Source: Archivesica marissinica (taxonomy: Eukaryota > Mollusca > Bivalvia > Venerida > Vesicomyidae). Taken from it: a stretch of DNA of 64,000 nucleotides. The stretch covers positions 1-64,000 of the forward strand of contig JABXNX010000069.1 of assembly GCA_014843695.1 (NCBI GenBank), read 5' to 3'. The notes under the pieces were generated by a model. That model was not told the origin of the DNA and made no database searches. It worked only from the letters and a program-made list of their open reading frames with translations. This document shows positions 1-11,528 of the stretch, piece by piece (the stretch's first letter is position 1; every line of letters begins with the position of its first letter). The position numbers and the translations under genes were made by a program.

Positions 1-3000
1 AGTATATACCAACCCATAACTGCTAGTAAAACATAGTATATACCTACATATAACTGCTAGGATAACAAAGTATATACATACCAATAACCGCTAGTATAAC
101 ATAGTCCATACCTACCTATAACTGCTAGTATAACATAGTCTATACCTACCTATAACCGCTAGTATAACATAGTCTATACATACCTATAACTGCTAGTATA
201 ACATAGTCTATACCTACATATAACTGCTAGTATAACATAGTCTATTCCTACCTATAACAGCTAGTATAACAGAGTATATACCTACCTATAACTGCTAGTG
301 TAACAGAGTCTATACCTACCTATTACTGCTAGTATAACATAGTCTATGCATACCTATGACTTCTATTATTACATAGGCAATACCTACATATAACTGCTAG
401 TATAACATAGTCTATACCTATCTATAACTGCTAGTATAACAGAGTATATACCTACCTATATCTACTAGTATAACATAGTCTATACCTACCTATAACTGCT
501 AGTAAAACAGAGTATATACCTACCTATAACTTCTAGGATAACATAGTCTATACAAATCAATAACTGCTAGTATAACATAGTATATAGCTACCTATAACTT
601 CTAGTATAACAGAGACTATACCTACTTATTTCTGCTAGTATAACAGAATATATACCTACCTATAACTGCTAGTATAACAGAGTATATACCTTCCTATAAC
701 TGCTAGCATAGCAGAGTATATACCTACCTATAACCGCTAGTATAACATAGTTAATACCTACCCATAACTGCTAGTATGACATAGTATATAGTTACCTTAA
801 ACCTCTATTATAACATAGTCTATACCTACCTATATCTGCTAGTATAACAAAGTCAATACCTACCCATAGCTGCTAGTATAACAGAATCTATACCTACCTA
901 TAACTGCTAGTATAACAGAGTATATACCTACCTATAACTGCTAGCATAGCAGAGTATATACCTACCTATAACCGCTAGTATAACATAGTCCATACCTACC
1001 TATAACTGCTAGTATAACAGAGTATATACCTACCTATAACCGCTAGTATAACATCGTGTATACCTACCTATAACTGCTAGTATAACATAGTCTATACATA
1101 CCTATAACTGCTAGTAAAACAGAGTCTATACCTACCTATAACTGCTAGTATAACATAGTCTATACCTACCTATAACAGCTAGTATTACATAGTATATATC
1201 TACCTATAACCGCTAGCATAACATAGTCTATACCTATCCATAACTGCTAGTATAACAGAGTATATACCTACCTATAACTGCTAGCATAACAGAATCTATA
1301 CCTAACTATGACTGCTAGTATAACATAGTCTATACCTACCTATAACCTCTAGTATAACATAGTCTATACCTACCTATAACTGCTAGTATAACATAGTCTA
1401 TACCTACCTATAACTGCTAGTATAACAGAGTATATACCTACCTATAACTGCTAGTATAACATAGTATATACCTCCTATAAGCTAGTATAACATAGTATAT
1501 ACCTACCTATAACCGCTAGTATAACATAGTCCTACACCCTATAACTGCTAGTATAACATAGTATATACCTACCTATAACTGCTAGTATAACAAGTATATA
1601 CCTACCTATAACTGCTAGTATAACATAGTCTATACCTACCTATAACTGCTAGTATAACATAGTCTATACCTACCTATAACTGCTAGTATAACAGAGTATA
1701 TACCTACCTATAACTGCTAGTATAACATAGTCTATACCTACCTATAACTGCTAGTATAACATAGTATATACCTACCTATAACTTCTATTATTACATAGGC
1801 AATACCTACCTATAACTGCTAGTATAACATAGTCTATACCTATCTATAACTGCTAGTATAACATAGTATATACCTACCTATATCTACTAGTATAACATAG
1901 TCTATACCTACCTATAACTGCTAGTAAAACAGAGTATATACCTACCTATAACTTCTAGGATAACATAGTCTATACAAATTACAATAACTGCTAGTATAAC
2001 ATAGTATATACCTACCTATAACTTCTAGTATAACAGAGTCTATACCTACTTATACTGCTAGTATAACAGAATATATACCTACCTATAACTGCTAGTATAA
2101 CAGAGTATATACCTACCTATAACTGCTAGCATAGCAGAGTATATACCTACCTATAACTGCTAGTATAACATAGTCTATACCTACCCATAACTGCTAGTAT
2201 AACATAGTATATAGTTACCTTAAACCTCTATTATAACATAGTCTATACCTACCTATAACTGCTAGTATAACAAAGTCAATACCTACCTATAACTGCTAGT
2301 ATAACAAATCTATACCTACCTATAACTGCTAGTATAACAGAGTATATACCTACCTATAACTGCTAGTATAACATAGTATATACCTACCTATAACCGCTAG
2401 TATAACATAGTCCATACCTACCTATAACTGCTAATATAACATAGTCTATACCTACCTATAACCGCTAGTATAACATAGTCTATACCTACCTATAACTGCT
2501 AGTATAACATAGTCTATACCTACCTATAACTGCTAGTATAACATAGTCTATACCTACCTATAACAGCTAGTATAACATAGTCTATACCTACCTATAACTG
2601 CTAGTATAACAGAGTATATACCTACCTATAACTGCTAGTATAACAGAGTATATACCTACCTATAACCGCTAGTATAACATAGTCTATACAAATCTATAAC
2701 AGCTAGTATAACAGAGTATATACCTACCTATAACTGCTAGTATAACAGAGTCTATACTTACCTATTACTGCTAGTATAACATAGTCTATACCTACCTATA
2801 ACCTCTATTATTACATAGGCAATACCTACATATAACTGCTAGTATAACATAGTCTATACCTATCTATAACTGCTAGTATAACAGAGTATATACCTACCTA
2901 TATCTGCTAGTATAACATAGTCTATACCTACCTATAACTGCTAGTAAAACAGAGTATATACCTACCTATAACTGCTAGGATAGCATAGTCTATACCTACC

Positions 3001-4049
3001 TATAACTGCTAGTATAACAGAGTATATACCTACCTATAACTGCTAATATAACAGAGTATATACCTACCTATAACCGCTAGTATAACATAGTACATACCTA
3101 CACTATATCTGCTAGTATAACATAGACTATACCTACCTATAACCGATAATATAACCTAGTCTATACTTACATATAACTGCTAGTATAACATAGTCTATAC
3201 CTACCTATAACTGCTAGTAAAACAGAGTATATACCTACCTATAACTGCTAGTATAACATAGTATATACATATCTATAACTGCTAGAATAACAGAGTATAT
3301 AACTACCTATAACTGCTAGTATAACATAGTCTATACCTACCTATAACTGCTAGTATAACATAGTCTATACCTACCTATAACCGCTAGTATAACATAGTCC
3401 ATACCTACCTATAACTGCTAGTATAACATAGACTATACCTACCTATAACCTCTATTAAAACATAGTATATACCTACCTATAACTGCTAGCATAACATAGT
3501 CTATACCTACCTATAACTGCTAGTAAAACAGAGTATATACCTACCTATAACTGCTAGCATAGCAGAGTATATACCTACCCATAACTGCTAGTAAAACATA
3601 GTATATACCTACCTATAACTGCTAGGATAACAAAGTATATACCTACCTATAACCGCTAGTATAACATAATCTATCCCTACATATAACTGCTAGTATAACA
3701 TAGTCTATACCTACCTATAACTGCTAGTATAACATAGTCTATACCTACCTATAACTGCTAGTAAAACAGAGTATATACCTACCTATAACTGCTAGGATAA
3801 CAAAGTATATACCTACCTATAACCGCTAGTATAACATAGTCCATACCTACCTATAACTGCTAATATAACATAGTCTATACCTACCTATAACCGCTAGTAT
3901 AGCATAGTATATCCCTAGTTATAACTGCTAGTATAACATAGTCTATACCTACCTTTAACTGCTAGTATAACATAGTCTATACCTATATATAACTGCTAGT
4001 ATAACAGAGTATATACCTACCTATATCTGCTAGTATAACATAGTCTATA

Positions 4050-7000
4050 CCTACCTATAACTGCTAGTATAACAGAGTATATACCTACCTCTAACCGCTG
4101 GTATAACATCGTGTATACCTACCTATAACTGCTAGTATAACAAAGTCTATACATACCTATAACTGCTAGTAAAACAGAGTCTATACCTACGTATAACTGC
4201 TAGTATAACATAGTCTATACCTACCTATAACAGCTAGTATTACATAGTATATATCTACCTATAACCGCTAGCATAACATAGTCTATACCTAACCATAACT
4301 GCTAGTATAACAGAGTATATATCCTACCTATAACTGCTAGCATAACAGAATCTATACCTAACTATGACTGCTAGTATAAAATAGTCTATACCTACCTATA
4401 ACCTCTATTATTACATAGGCAATACCTACCTATAACTGCTAGTATAACATAGTATATACCTATCTATAACTGCTAGTATAACAGAGTATATACCTACCTA
4501 TAACTGCTAGTATAACATAGTCTATACCTACCTATAACTGCTAGTATAACAGAGTATATACCTACCTATAACTGCTAGTATAACATAGTCTATACCTACC
4601 TATAACTGCTAGTATAACATAGTATATACCTACCTATAACTGCTAGTATAACATAGTCTATACCTACCTATAACCGCTAGTATAACATAGTCTATACCTA
4701 CCTATAACTGCTAGTATAACATAGTCTATACCTACCTATAACTGCTAGTATAACATAGTCTATTCCTACCTATAACAGCTAGTATAACAGAGTATATACC
4801 TACCTATAACTGCTAGTGTAACAGAGTCTATACCTACCTATTACTGCTAGTATAACATAGTCTATACATACCTATGACTTCTATTATTACATAGGCAATA
4901 CCTACATATAACTGCTAGTATAACATAGTCTATACCTATCTATAACTGCTAGTATAACATAGTATATACCTACCTATATCTGCTAGTATAACATAGTCTA
5001 TACCTACCTATAACTGCTAGTAAAACAGAGTATATACCTACCTATAACTTCTAGGATAACATAGTCTATACAAATCAATAACTGCTAGTATAACATAGTA
5101 TATAGCTACCTATAACTTCTAGTATAACAGAGACTATACCTACTTATTACTGCTAGTATAACAGAATATATACCTACCTATAACTGCTAGTATAACAGAG
5201 TATATACCTTCCTATAACTGCTAGCATAGCAGAGTATATACCTACCTATAACCGCTAGTATAACATAGTCTATACCTACCCATAACTGCTAGTATGACAT
5301 AGTATATAGTTACCTTAAACCTCTATTATAACATAGTCTATACCTACCTATATCTGCTAGTATAACAAAGTCAATACCTACCCATAGCTGCTAGTATAAC
5401 AGAATCTATACCTACCTATAACTGCTAGTATAACAGAGTATATACCTACCTATAACTGCTAGCATAGCAGAGTATATACCTACCTATAACCGCTAGTATA
5501 ACATAGTCCATACCTACCTATAACTGCTAGTATAACATAGTCTATACCTACCTATAACTGCTAGTATAACATAGTCTATACCTACCTATAACTGCTAGTA
5601 TAACATAGTATATACCTACCTATAACTGCTAGTATAACAGAGTATATACCTACCTCTAACCGCTGGTATAACATCGTGTATACCTACCTATAACTGCTAG
5701 TATAACACAGTCTATACATACCTATAACTGCTAGTAAAACAGAGTCTATACCTACGTATAACTGCTAGTATAACATAGTCTATACCTACCTATAACAGCT
5801 AGTATTACATAGTATATATCTACCTATAACCGCTAGCATAACATAGTCTATACCTAACCATAACTGCTAGTATAACAGAGTATATATCCTACCTATAACT
5901 GCTAGCATAACAGAATCTATACCTAACTATGACTGCTAGTATAAAATAGTCTATACCTACCTATAACCTCTATTATTACATAGGCAATACCTACCTATAA
6001 CTGCTAGTATAACATAGTATTTACCTATCTATAACTGCTAGTATAACAGAGTATATACCTACCTATATCTGCTAGTATAACATAGTCTATACCTACCTAT
6101 AACTGCTAGTAAAACAGAGTATATACCTACCTATAACTGCTAGGATAACAAAGTATATACCTACCTATAACCGCTAGTATAACATAGTCCATACCTACCT
6201 ATAACTGCTAGTATAACATAGTCTATACCTACCTATAACCGCTAGTATAACATAGTCTATACCTACCTATAACTGCTAGTATAACATAGTCTATACCTAC
6301 CTATAACTGCTAGTATAACATAGTCTATTCCTACCTATAACAGCTAGTATAACAGAGTATATACCTACCTATAACTGCTAGTGTAACAGAGTCTATACCT
6401 ACCTATTACTGCTAGTATAACATAGTCTATACATACCTATGACTTCTATTATTACATAGGCAATACCTACATATAACTGCTAGTATAACATAGTCTATAC
6501 CTATCTATAACTGCTAGTATAACATAGTATATACCTACCTATATCTGCTAGTATAACATAGTCTATACCTACCTATAACTGCTAGTAAAACAGAGTATAT
6601 ACCTACCTATAACTTCTAGGATAACATAGTCTATACAAATCAATAACTGCTAGTATAACATAGTATATAGCTACCTATAACTTCTAGTATAACAGAGACT
6701 ATACCTACTTATTACTGCTAGTATAACAGAATATATACCTACCTATAACTGCTAGTATAACAGAGTATATACCTTCCTATAACTGCTAGCATAGCAGAGT
6801 ATATACCTACCTATAACCGCTAGTATAACATAGTCTATACCTACCCATAACTGCTAGTATGACATAGTATATAGTTACCTTAAACCTCTATTATAACATA
6901 GTCTATACCTACCTATATCTGCTAGTATAACAAAGTCAATACCTACCCATAGCTGCTAGTATAACAGAATCTATACCTACCTATAACTGCTAGTATAACA
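4050..7000. repeat. Higher-order duplication, period about 1565 bp
   Basis: Rare monomer variants recur with one constant offset. CTAACCGCTGG with CATCGTGTATA is at 4091 and 5656. The one-base insertion TATATATCCTACC is at 4316 and 5881. TCTATTCCTACC followed by CAGCTAG is at 4759 and 6324. Each pair is 1565 bp apart, close to 46 monomers. The second copy loses one monomer and diverges near 7000. A looser relative of the block starts near 1045, and another TCTATTCC marker is at 241. This is a recent multi-monomer tandem duplication within the array. Confidence 0.85.
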
Positions 7001-8100
7001 GAGTATATACCTACCTATAACCGCTAGTATAACATAGTCCATACCTACCTATAACTGCTAATATAACATAGTCTATACCTACCTATAACCGCTAGTATAA
7101 CATAGTCTATCCCTACCTATAACTGCTAGTATAACATAGTCTATACCTACCTATAACTGCTAGTATAACATAGTCTATACCTACCTATAACAGCTAGTAT
7201 AACAGAGTATATACCTACCTATAACTGCTAGTATAACATAGTATATATCTACCTATAACCGCTAGTATAACATAGTCTATACATATCTATAACTGCTAGT
7301 ATAACAGAGTATATACCTACCTATAACTGCTAGTATAACAGAGTCTATACCTACCTATAACTGCTAGTATAACATAGTCTATACCTACCTATATCCTCTA
7401 TTATTACATAGGCAATACCTACATATAACTGCTAGTATAACATAGTCTATAACTGCTAGTATAGCAGAGTATATACCTACCTATATCTGCTAGTATAACA
7501 TAGTCTATACCTACCTATAACTGCTAGTAAAACAGAGTATATACCTACCTATAACTGCTAGGATAACATAGTCTATACCTACCTATAACTGCTAGTATAA
7601 CAGAGTATATACCTACCTATAACTGCTAATATAACAGAGTATATACCTACCTATAACCGCTAGTATAACATAGTACATACCTACCTATATCTGCTAGTAT
7701 AACATAGACTATACCTACCTATAACCGATAATATAACCTAGTCTATACTTACATATAACTGCTAGTATAACATAGTCTATACCTACCTATAACTGCTAGT
7801 ATAACATAGTCTATACCTACCTATAACTGCTAGTAAAACAGAGTATATAACTACCTATAACTGCTAGTATAACAGAGTCTATAACTCCTATAACTGCTAG
7901 TATAACAGACTCTATACCTACCTATAACTTCTAGTATAACATAGTCCATACCTACCTATAACTGCTAGTATAACATAGTCTATACCTACCTATAACTGCT
8001 AGTATAACATAGACCATACCTACCTATAACCTCTATTAAAACATAGTATATACCTACCTATAACTGCTAGCATAACATAGTCTATACCTACCTATAACTG

Positions 8101-8509
8101 CTAGTAAAACAGAGTATATACCTACCTATAACTGCTAGCATAGCAGAGTATATACCTGCCCATAACTGCTAGTAAAACATAGTATATACCTACCTCTAAC
8201 TGCTAGGATAACAAAGTATATACCTACCTATAACCGCTAGTATAACATAGTCCATACCTACCTATAACTGCTAGCATAACATAGTCTACACCTACCTATA
8301 ACTGCTAGTAAAACAGAGTATATACCTACCTATAACTGCTAGCATAGCAGAGTATATACCTACCCATAACTGCTAGTAAAACATAGTATATACCTACCTA
8401 TAACGGCTAGGATAACAAAGTATATACCTACCTATAACCGCTAGTATAACATAGTCCATACCTACCTATAACTGCTAATATAACATAGTCTATACATACC
8501 TATAACCGC
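8101..8509. repeat. 204-bp (six-monomer) tandem duplication
   Basis: The ordered set of six variants is present twice in succession: TAAAACAGAG, GCATAGCAGAG, CCCATAACTGC with TAAAACATAG, GGATAACAAAG, CCGCTAG with TAGTCC, and a sixth monomer. The GCATAGCAGAG marker is at 8137 and 8341, an offset of 204. The two copies differ at a handful of bases. Confidence 0.8.
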
Positions 8510-8699
8510 TAGTATAACATAGTCTATACCTACCTATAACTGCTAGTAAAACAGAGTATATACCTACCTATAACCGCTAGTATAACATAGTCCATACCTA
8601 CCTATAACTGCTAATATAACATAGTCTATACGTACCTATAACCGCTAGTATAACATAGTCGATTCCTACCTATAACTTCTAGTATAACATAGTCCATAC

Positions 8700-8704
8700 C
8701 TACC
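8700..8704. repeat. Left target-site duplication CTACC
   Basis: CTACC closes the left satellite block and is repeated directly after the 3' LTR at 16674-16678. A 4-6 bp duplication is normal for gypsy integrases. The array itself contains CTACC in every monomer, so the match alone is weak. The support comes from exact phase: removing the element and one CTACC restores an uninterrupted monomer. Confidence 0.65.
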
Positions 8705-9035
8705 TAGGATAGCTGGTAAGAGTTTTGTGTTTGCTTATGTTAGTATTGATTATTTGACAATTAGTTAGTGCTAATCATAAATTAATTTGTAGATGTGTGA
8801 TTTGTTTACATTTTGAATATTCTCATACAAAAGTGTTTAATGTGCTAGGTTTATATTTATCGCTATATATATTATATAGAGAGTACTTGACAAGATATTT
8901 TTGAACTAGAGTTCGGAAACAAAGTAGGATATATAGGTTATTAAATACTTGAATTAAAATACTAAAACATCCTATTGATGAAACCCTATAGCCCAATTGC
9001 ATCTGTTATATACTAATTTCCTAGCCATATAGACA
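8705..9035. other. AT-rich non-coding 5' region of the insertion
   Basis: I see no gene in this stretch. It sits where a 5' LTR should be, but it does not align by eye with the 3' LTR. Only weak echoes are visible: TAGGATAG at the left end against TAGGACAG at LTR position 6, and ACATCCTATTG near 8970, which also occurs in the LTR near 16362, followed in both places by GTTATATAC at a different distance. It could be a strongly diverged LTR, part of the leader, or unrelated DNA joined by recombination or assembly. Confidence 0.5.
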
Positions 9036-9039
9036 TGTG

Positions 9040-9070
9040 TCCTCGATAGCGCAGTCGGTACCGCATTGGA
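9040..9070 (+). other. tRNA 5'-half-like fragment with pol III A box
   Basis: TAGCGCAGTCGG (9047-9058) fits the A-box consensus TRGCNNAGYNGG fully, and it is preceded by TCCTCGA, as in a tRNA acceptor strand and D arm. The similarity stops after GCATTGGA, where a TA-rich and A-rich run follows. No anticodon arm or T arm follows, so this is not a tRNA gene. It is more likely the head of a truncated tRNA-derived SINE or a captured tRNA fragment. Confidence 0.55.
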
Positions 9071-9512
9071 TATATATAAAAAAAAATTCATTATTATATT
9101 GAAATTATTTTTGTATGTTCATTGGAATATACATAGAGATATTTCAAACAACAACCTACGTACGTAAACAGTAATTTTGCTTCATTGTGCATTCCTTGCA
9201 TAACGAAACATAATTATAAGAATAATCTGTGTGGATATTCTTTTCGTAATTGATACGGGAAGAATATCAAAGGTGATAACAATCTTGCATGGTAGCTTTG
9301 TTTTGTGTCGCGGAATATTTGCAGACGGATTATCGCGCGATATTTTGTATAAGTTATAGATAAATAAATTATCTGTGAAACTTGTAAAGGTACCATTGCA
9401 AGGTAAGACTTGGGTTTTACGCGAATTGATAATTCGAACATCAATATGATATCGAGTGTTTAAACCTGCAGGCGCGATTATTTTGTACATCAGATAGTTT
9501 GAAGCACGAGTT
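9071..9512. other. Non-coding stretch, no recognisable gene
   Basis: This stretch is AT-rich and begins with an A-rich run. The only open frame of note is a 102-codon reading on the minus strand (9182-9490). Its product resembles nothing I recognise and has no obvious domain. The frame overlaps a second minus-strand frame, which suggests chance openness. By position this would be 5' leader of the retroelement or older inserted DNA. Confidence 0.5.
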
Positions 9513-9595
9513 ACTTGTGGACTCGGTAGTCACAGTGGATGTGATTGCCGTCTACTGAACTGGAGATCGTTGGTTCAAACCCAACTGTGGACACA
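9513..9595 (+). other. tRNA-like sequence with a perfect T arm (pol III B box)
   Basis: GTTGGTTCAAACCCAAC (about 9569-9585) forms a perfect 5-bp T stem, GTTGG/CCAAC, around the loop TTCAAAC, and contains a good B box. The preceding GGAGATC is the usual variable-loop-like lead-in. Upstream, TAGTCACAGTGG is at best a poor A box, and I could not fold a credible anticodon arm. It ends in GGACACA. It is probably a tRNA-derived SINE-like remnant, not a working tRNA; use as a primer-binding site is possible but not supported by a TGG start next to an LTR end. Confidence 0.5.
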
Positions 9596-9708
9596 TTATT
9601 TTTATAAAAATATTTTTTGTGTGTTTAACTTTTTGATTTTTTTTTACACATTTATTTTGTTTATTTTCTCAAGTGTTTTCTTTGTTTTGACTGCATATTT
9701 TTGTAAAA

Positions 9709-10613
9709 ATGGCAGAGGCGCGAGATTTAAGAAGGATTGTAAGAACTATAACAAGAGATGAGCAAGAACGGAAAGCAATACAAAAAGCAGAACGTGAATT
9801 ATTCAGAATGCGCGAAGAAAGACAAATGCATGAACTTGAAAGAGGTAGAATGAGCAAACACGCAGATGAAATACACATAATGGATAAAGAAATTGAACGA
9901 AGTAACACAGCAAACGCGCGGATGAATTGTATATGCTGGATAATGGAAATGAAGGAGAAATAGATCGATACAGTGAACTGTCGGATCTGAATACGATTGA
10001 TGAATTCTTTCATGAAAGGAGTGCGAAATATATTATGGATGAAAAAGAAAGACATAAAGCTGAAGAGTGTGAACAATATAATTATTGTAGTGAGCGTGAA
10101 GAAGCTCTTGGTAAAAAGAGAGCTGAGATATATAGCACCAGGAAAACACACCCAGTTAATGAGAATAGAGTATACAGAGAACATGATACACCGTGTAGTG
10201 TATGAAATGTGTACCCAGACGCGCATACTTATGGATTAAAGGATTTAGATGATAGTAGGTCTGCAGAATATAACATAGACAGTATCAAACGTGAACAAGA
10301 GGATATTAGTAGTCGATGTAGTATATATGAAACAGAGAGTTTGAAGCTACGGAAGTTACAGTTAGAGGAAGATAAGAGAAGGAAATTGATGGTAGAAAAT
10401 AGATCTAGATATCTTGAAGAAGTAGACATCAAAATGAGAGCGGAGAAGGAGCTTATGGAAAGGATTAATATATTTGAAAGACAACAGGCAGAGTTAAATA
10501 GACAGAGAAATGAGAATGATAAGTTAGAAAGAAAAATGCTAGCTGAAATTGAACGAAGCCATGTAATTGATAAGAGAATGGAATTACTTCAACGGAAAGA
10601 GAAACAGCAATAG
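9709..10613 (+). pseudogene. gag: Broken gag N-terminal part, charged coiled-coil-like
   Basis: An ATG at 9709 opens a frame rich in Glu, Arg, Lys and Met in the style of a long coiled coil. That frame closes at 9963, and the same kind of protein continues one frame away from 9906 onwards, so a frame change lies in 9906-9963. The second frame is interrupted by a TGA at 10203-10205, then runs on to a TAG at 10611-10613 with more charged sequence (for example EKELMERINIFERQQAELN). There is no similarity I can name. By position it is the N-terminal, pre-capsid part of Gag. A long coiled-coil head is unusual for gypsy Gag, so this could instead be a separate small ORF ahead of Gag. Confidence 0.6.
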
Positions 10614-10620
10614 CTAATAA

Positions 10621-11100
10621 GAAAGGAGACAGTATACAAAAGATGAACAGTATCATAGAAAGTTAAGACATGAAGAGATGAAATCGAAATCAGAATGCAG
10701 AATTGACCATTCAAGTTTCAAACTTGGTATGCCAAAAATACCAAATTTCGATGGCAACGATTTCGAACAGTGGAAAGCAGAGGTAGTGTGTCTGTTGACA
10801 ACAAACCTCTATCCAGATTATGCTATAGTACAGGCAGCCAGGAATTCCCTACAGGGTGAAACACGAAAGGTCCTGTTAACTATCGACCCGAGTGCGACAA
10901 CGGAACAATTAATTAGGAAATTAAAAGATATTTATGGAAATGTTAAATCATCAGACAGAATAGTCCATGAGTTCTATTCAGCAAAGCAAACTTACAAAGA
11001 GTTATGTTCCGCATGGGGTGTAAGGGTTGAGACACTGTTCCATCTTGCTGTAGACAGAGGTGAAATTGATGATACTAAGAGAGACCAGACCGTAAATTGA
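10621..11100 (+). pseudogene. gag: gag capsid-like segment, out of frame with its neighbours
   Basis: The frame is open from 10621 (after a TAA at 10618) to a TGA at 11098-11100. It starts with a short charged run that continues the coiled-coil character. It then shows PKIPNFDGNDFEQWKAEV, the opening pattern of retrotransposon and PNMA-type Gag capsids (proline, then FxG and a W a few residues on). Helical capsid-like sequence follows, with SLQGETRKVLLTI and LIRKLKDIYGN. The capsid domain forms the particle shell in living elements. Both ends meet frame changes: the previous segment is in another frame, and the next one takes over within 11079-11097. The segment lacks its own convincing start. 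The Gag call rests on position and this motif pattern. Confidence 0.7.
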
Positions 11101-11528
11101 AAGAACGGTTTTGGAGAGGATTACGGTCTGAGAAACTAAAAATGGTCACCAGAGTATCTTATGAATCTGGCGACACATTCGAACAGTTGAGAAGGAAGGC
11201 TAGACTAGAAGAAGAAGAGATAGGAGAAACAAGTGCAACTAGCCAAGGTATTTCTGGAAACATAAAAATAGCTGCTCATCAAAATCCTCAAACTAATGAC
11301 ACTATTCAATCGCTTACACAGAAGTTAAAGTGTATGGAGCTTGAAATTGAAAAGCTAAAATGGAATAGGTCATACACAGGAGGTAATAGTGGACGTTATA
11401 GAAGAGGTTACCAAGGAAGAAGATATGATAATGCATATAACAGAGATGCAAAGGAAAGAGATCCAATGGAGGATTTAAACCAGGAGCCGCTTCCACCACG
11501 GGGCCCGATGGAAGCCGGAAAACAGTAA
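11079..11528 (+). pseudogene. gag: gag C-terminal segment (end of capsid and basic nucleocapsid-like tail)
   Basis: This frame opens at 11079, inside the end of the capsid frame. It reads LKERFWRGLRSEKL, the usual end-of-capsid pattern, then an acidic region, a short coiled-coil-like stretch, and an Arg/Gly/Tyr-rich basic tail (GRYRRGYQGRRYDNAYNR). It stops at 11526-11528. I see no CX2CX4HX4C zinc knuckle here or in the other frames, so nucleic-acid binding would depend on the basic tail, or the knuckle has been lost. The last 88 bases overlap the pol frame, which is -1 relative to this one. That is the arrangement used by elements that make Gag-Pol through ribosomal frameshifting. Confidence 0.7.

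Larger units (their letters stand above)
1..8704. repeat. 34-bp satellite array, left block
   Basis: Head-to-tail 34-bp monomers fill this stretch without a gap, about 256 copies. The commonest monomer reads as three pieces: TATAACTGCTAG, TATAACATAGTC and TATACCTACC (12+12+10 bp). Frequent variants are CCGCTAG for CTGCTAG, CAGAGTATATA for CATAGTCTATA, and TCTATTATTACATAGGCAATA, which recurs every one to two kilobases. All copies lie in the same orientation. No open frame survives, because the monomer has stop codons on both strands and its length is not a multiple of three. The array runs off the left edge, so its full length is unknown. Function is unknown; such arrays are typical of heterochromatin, including centromeric and subtelomeric blocks, but nothing here shows which. 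Confidence 0.97.

Noticed and set aside
1..8704. CRISPR array
   Set aside because: Short regular repeats, but there are no unique spacers: the whole 34-bp period is repeated sequence, and the context is a eukaryotic retroelement.
8666..8706. 41-bp target-site duplication
   Set aside because: The 41-bp identity of the flanks is explained by identical adjacent satellite monomers; gypsy integrases duplicate only 4-6 bp.
9182..9490. Minus-strand 102-codon gene
   Set aside because: No recognisable domain; it overlaps another minus-strand frame and lies in AT-rich leader sequence. Treated as a chance open frame.
9513..9595. Functional tRNA gene
   Set aside because: The T arm is perfect but the acceptor strands next to it do not pair and no anticodon arm can be drawn.
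9669..10226. Minus-strand 185-codon hydrophobic protein
   Set aside because: It is the antisense shadow of the charged gag N-terminal region; Glu- and Lys-rich codons read backwards give Phe, Leu and Ser.
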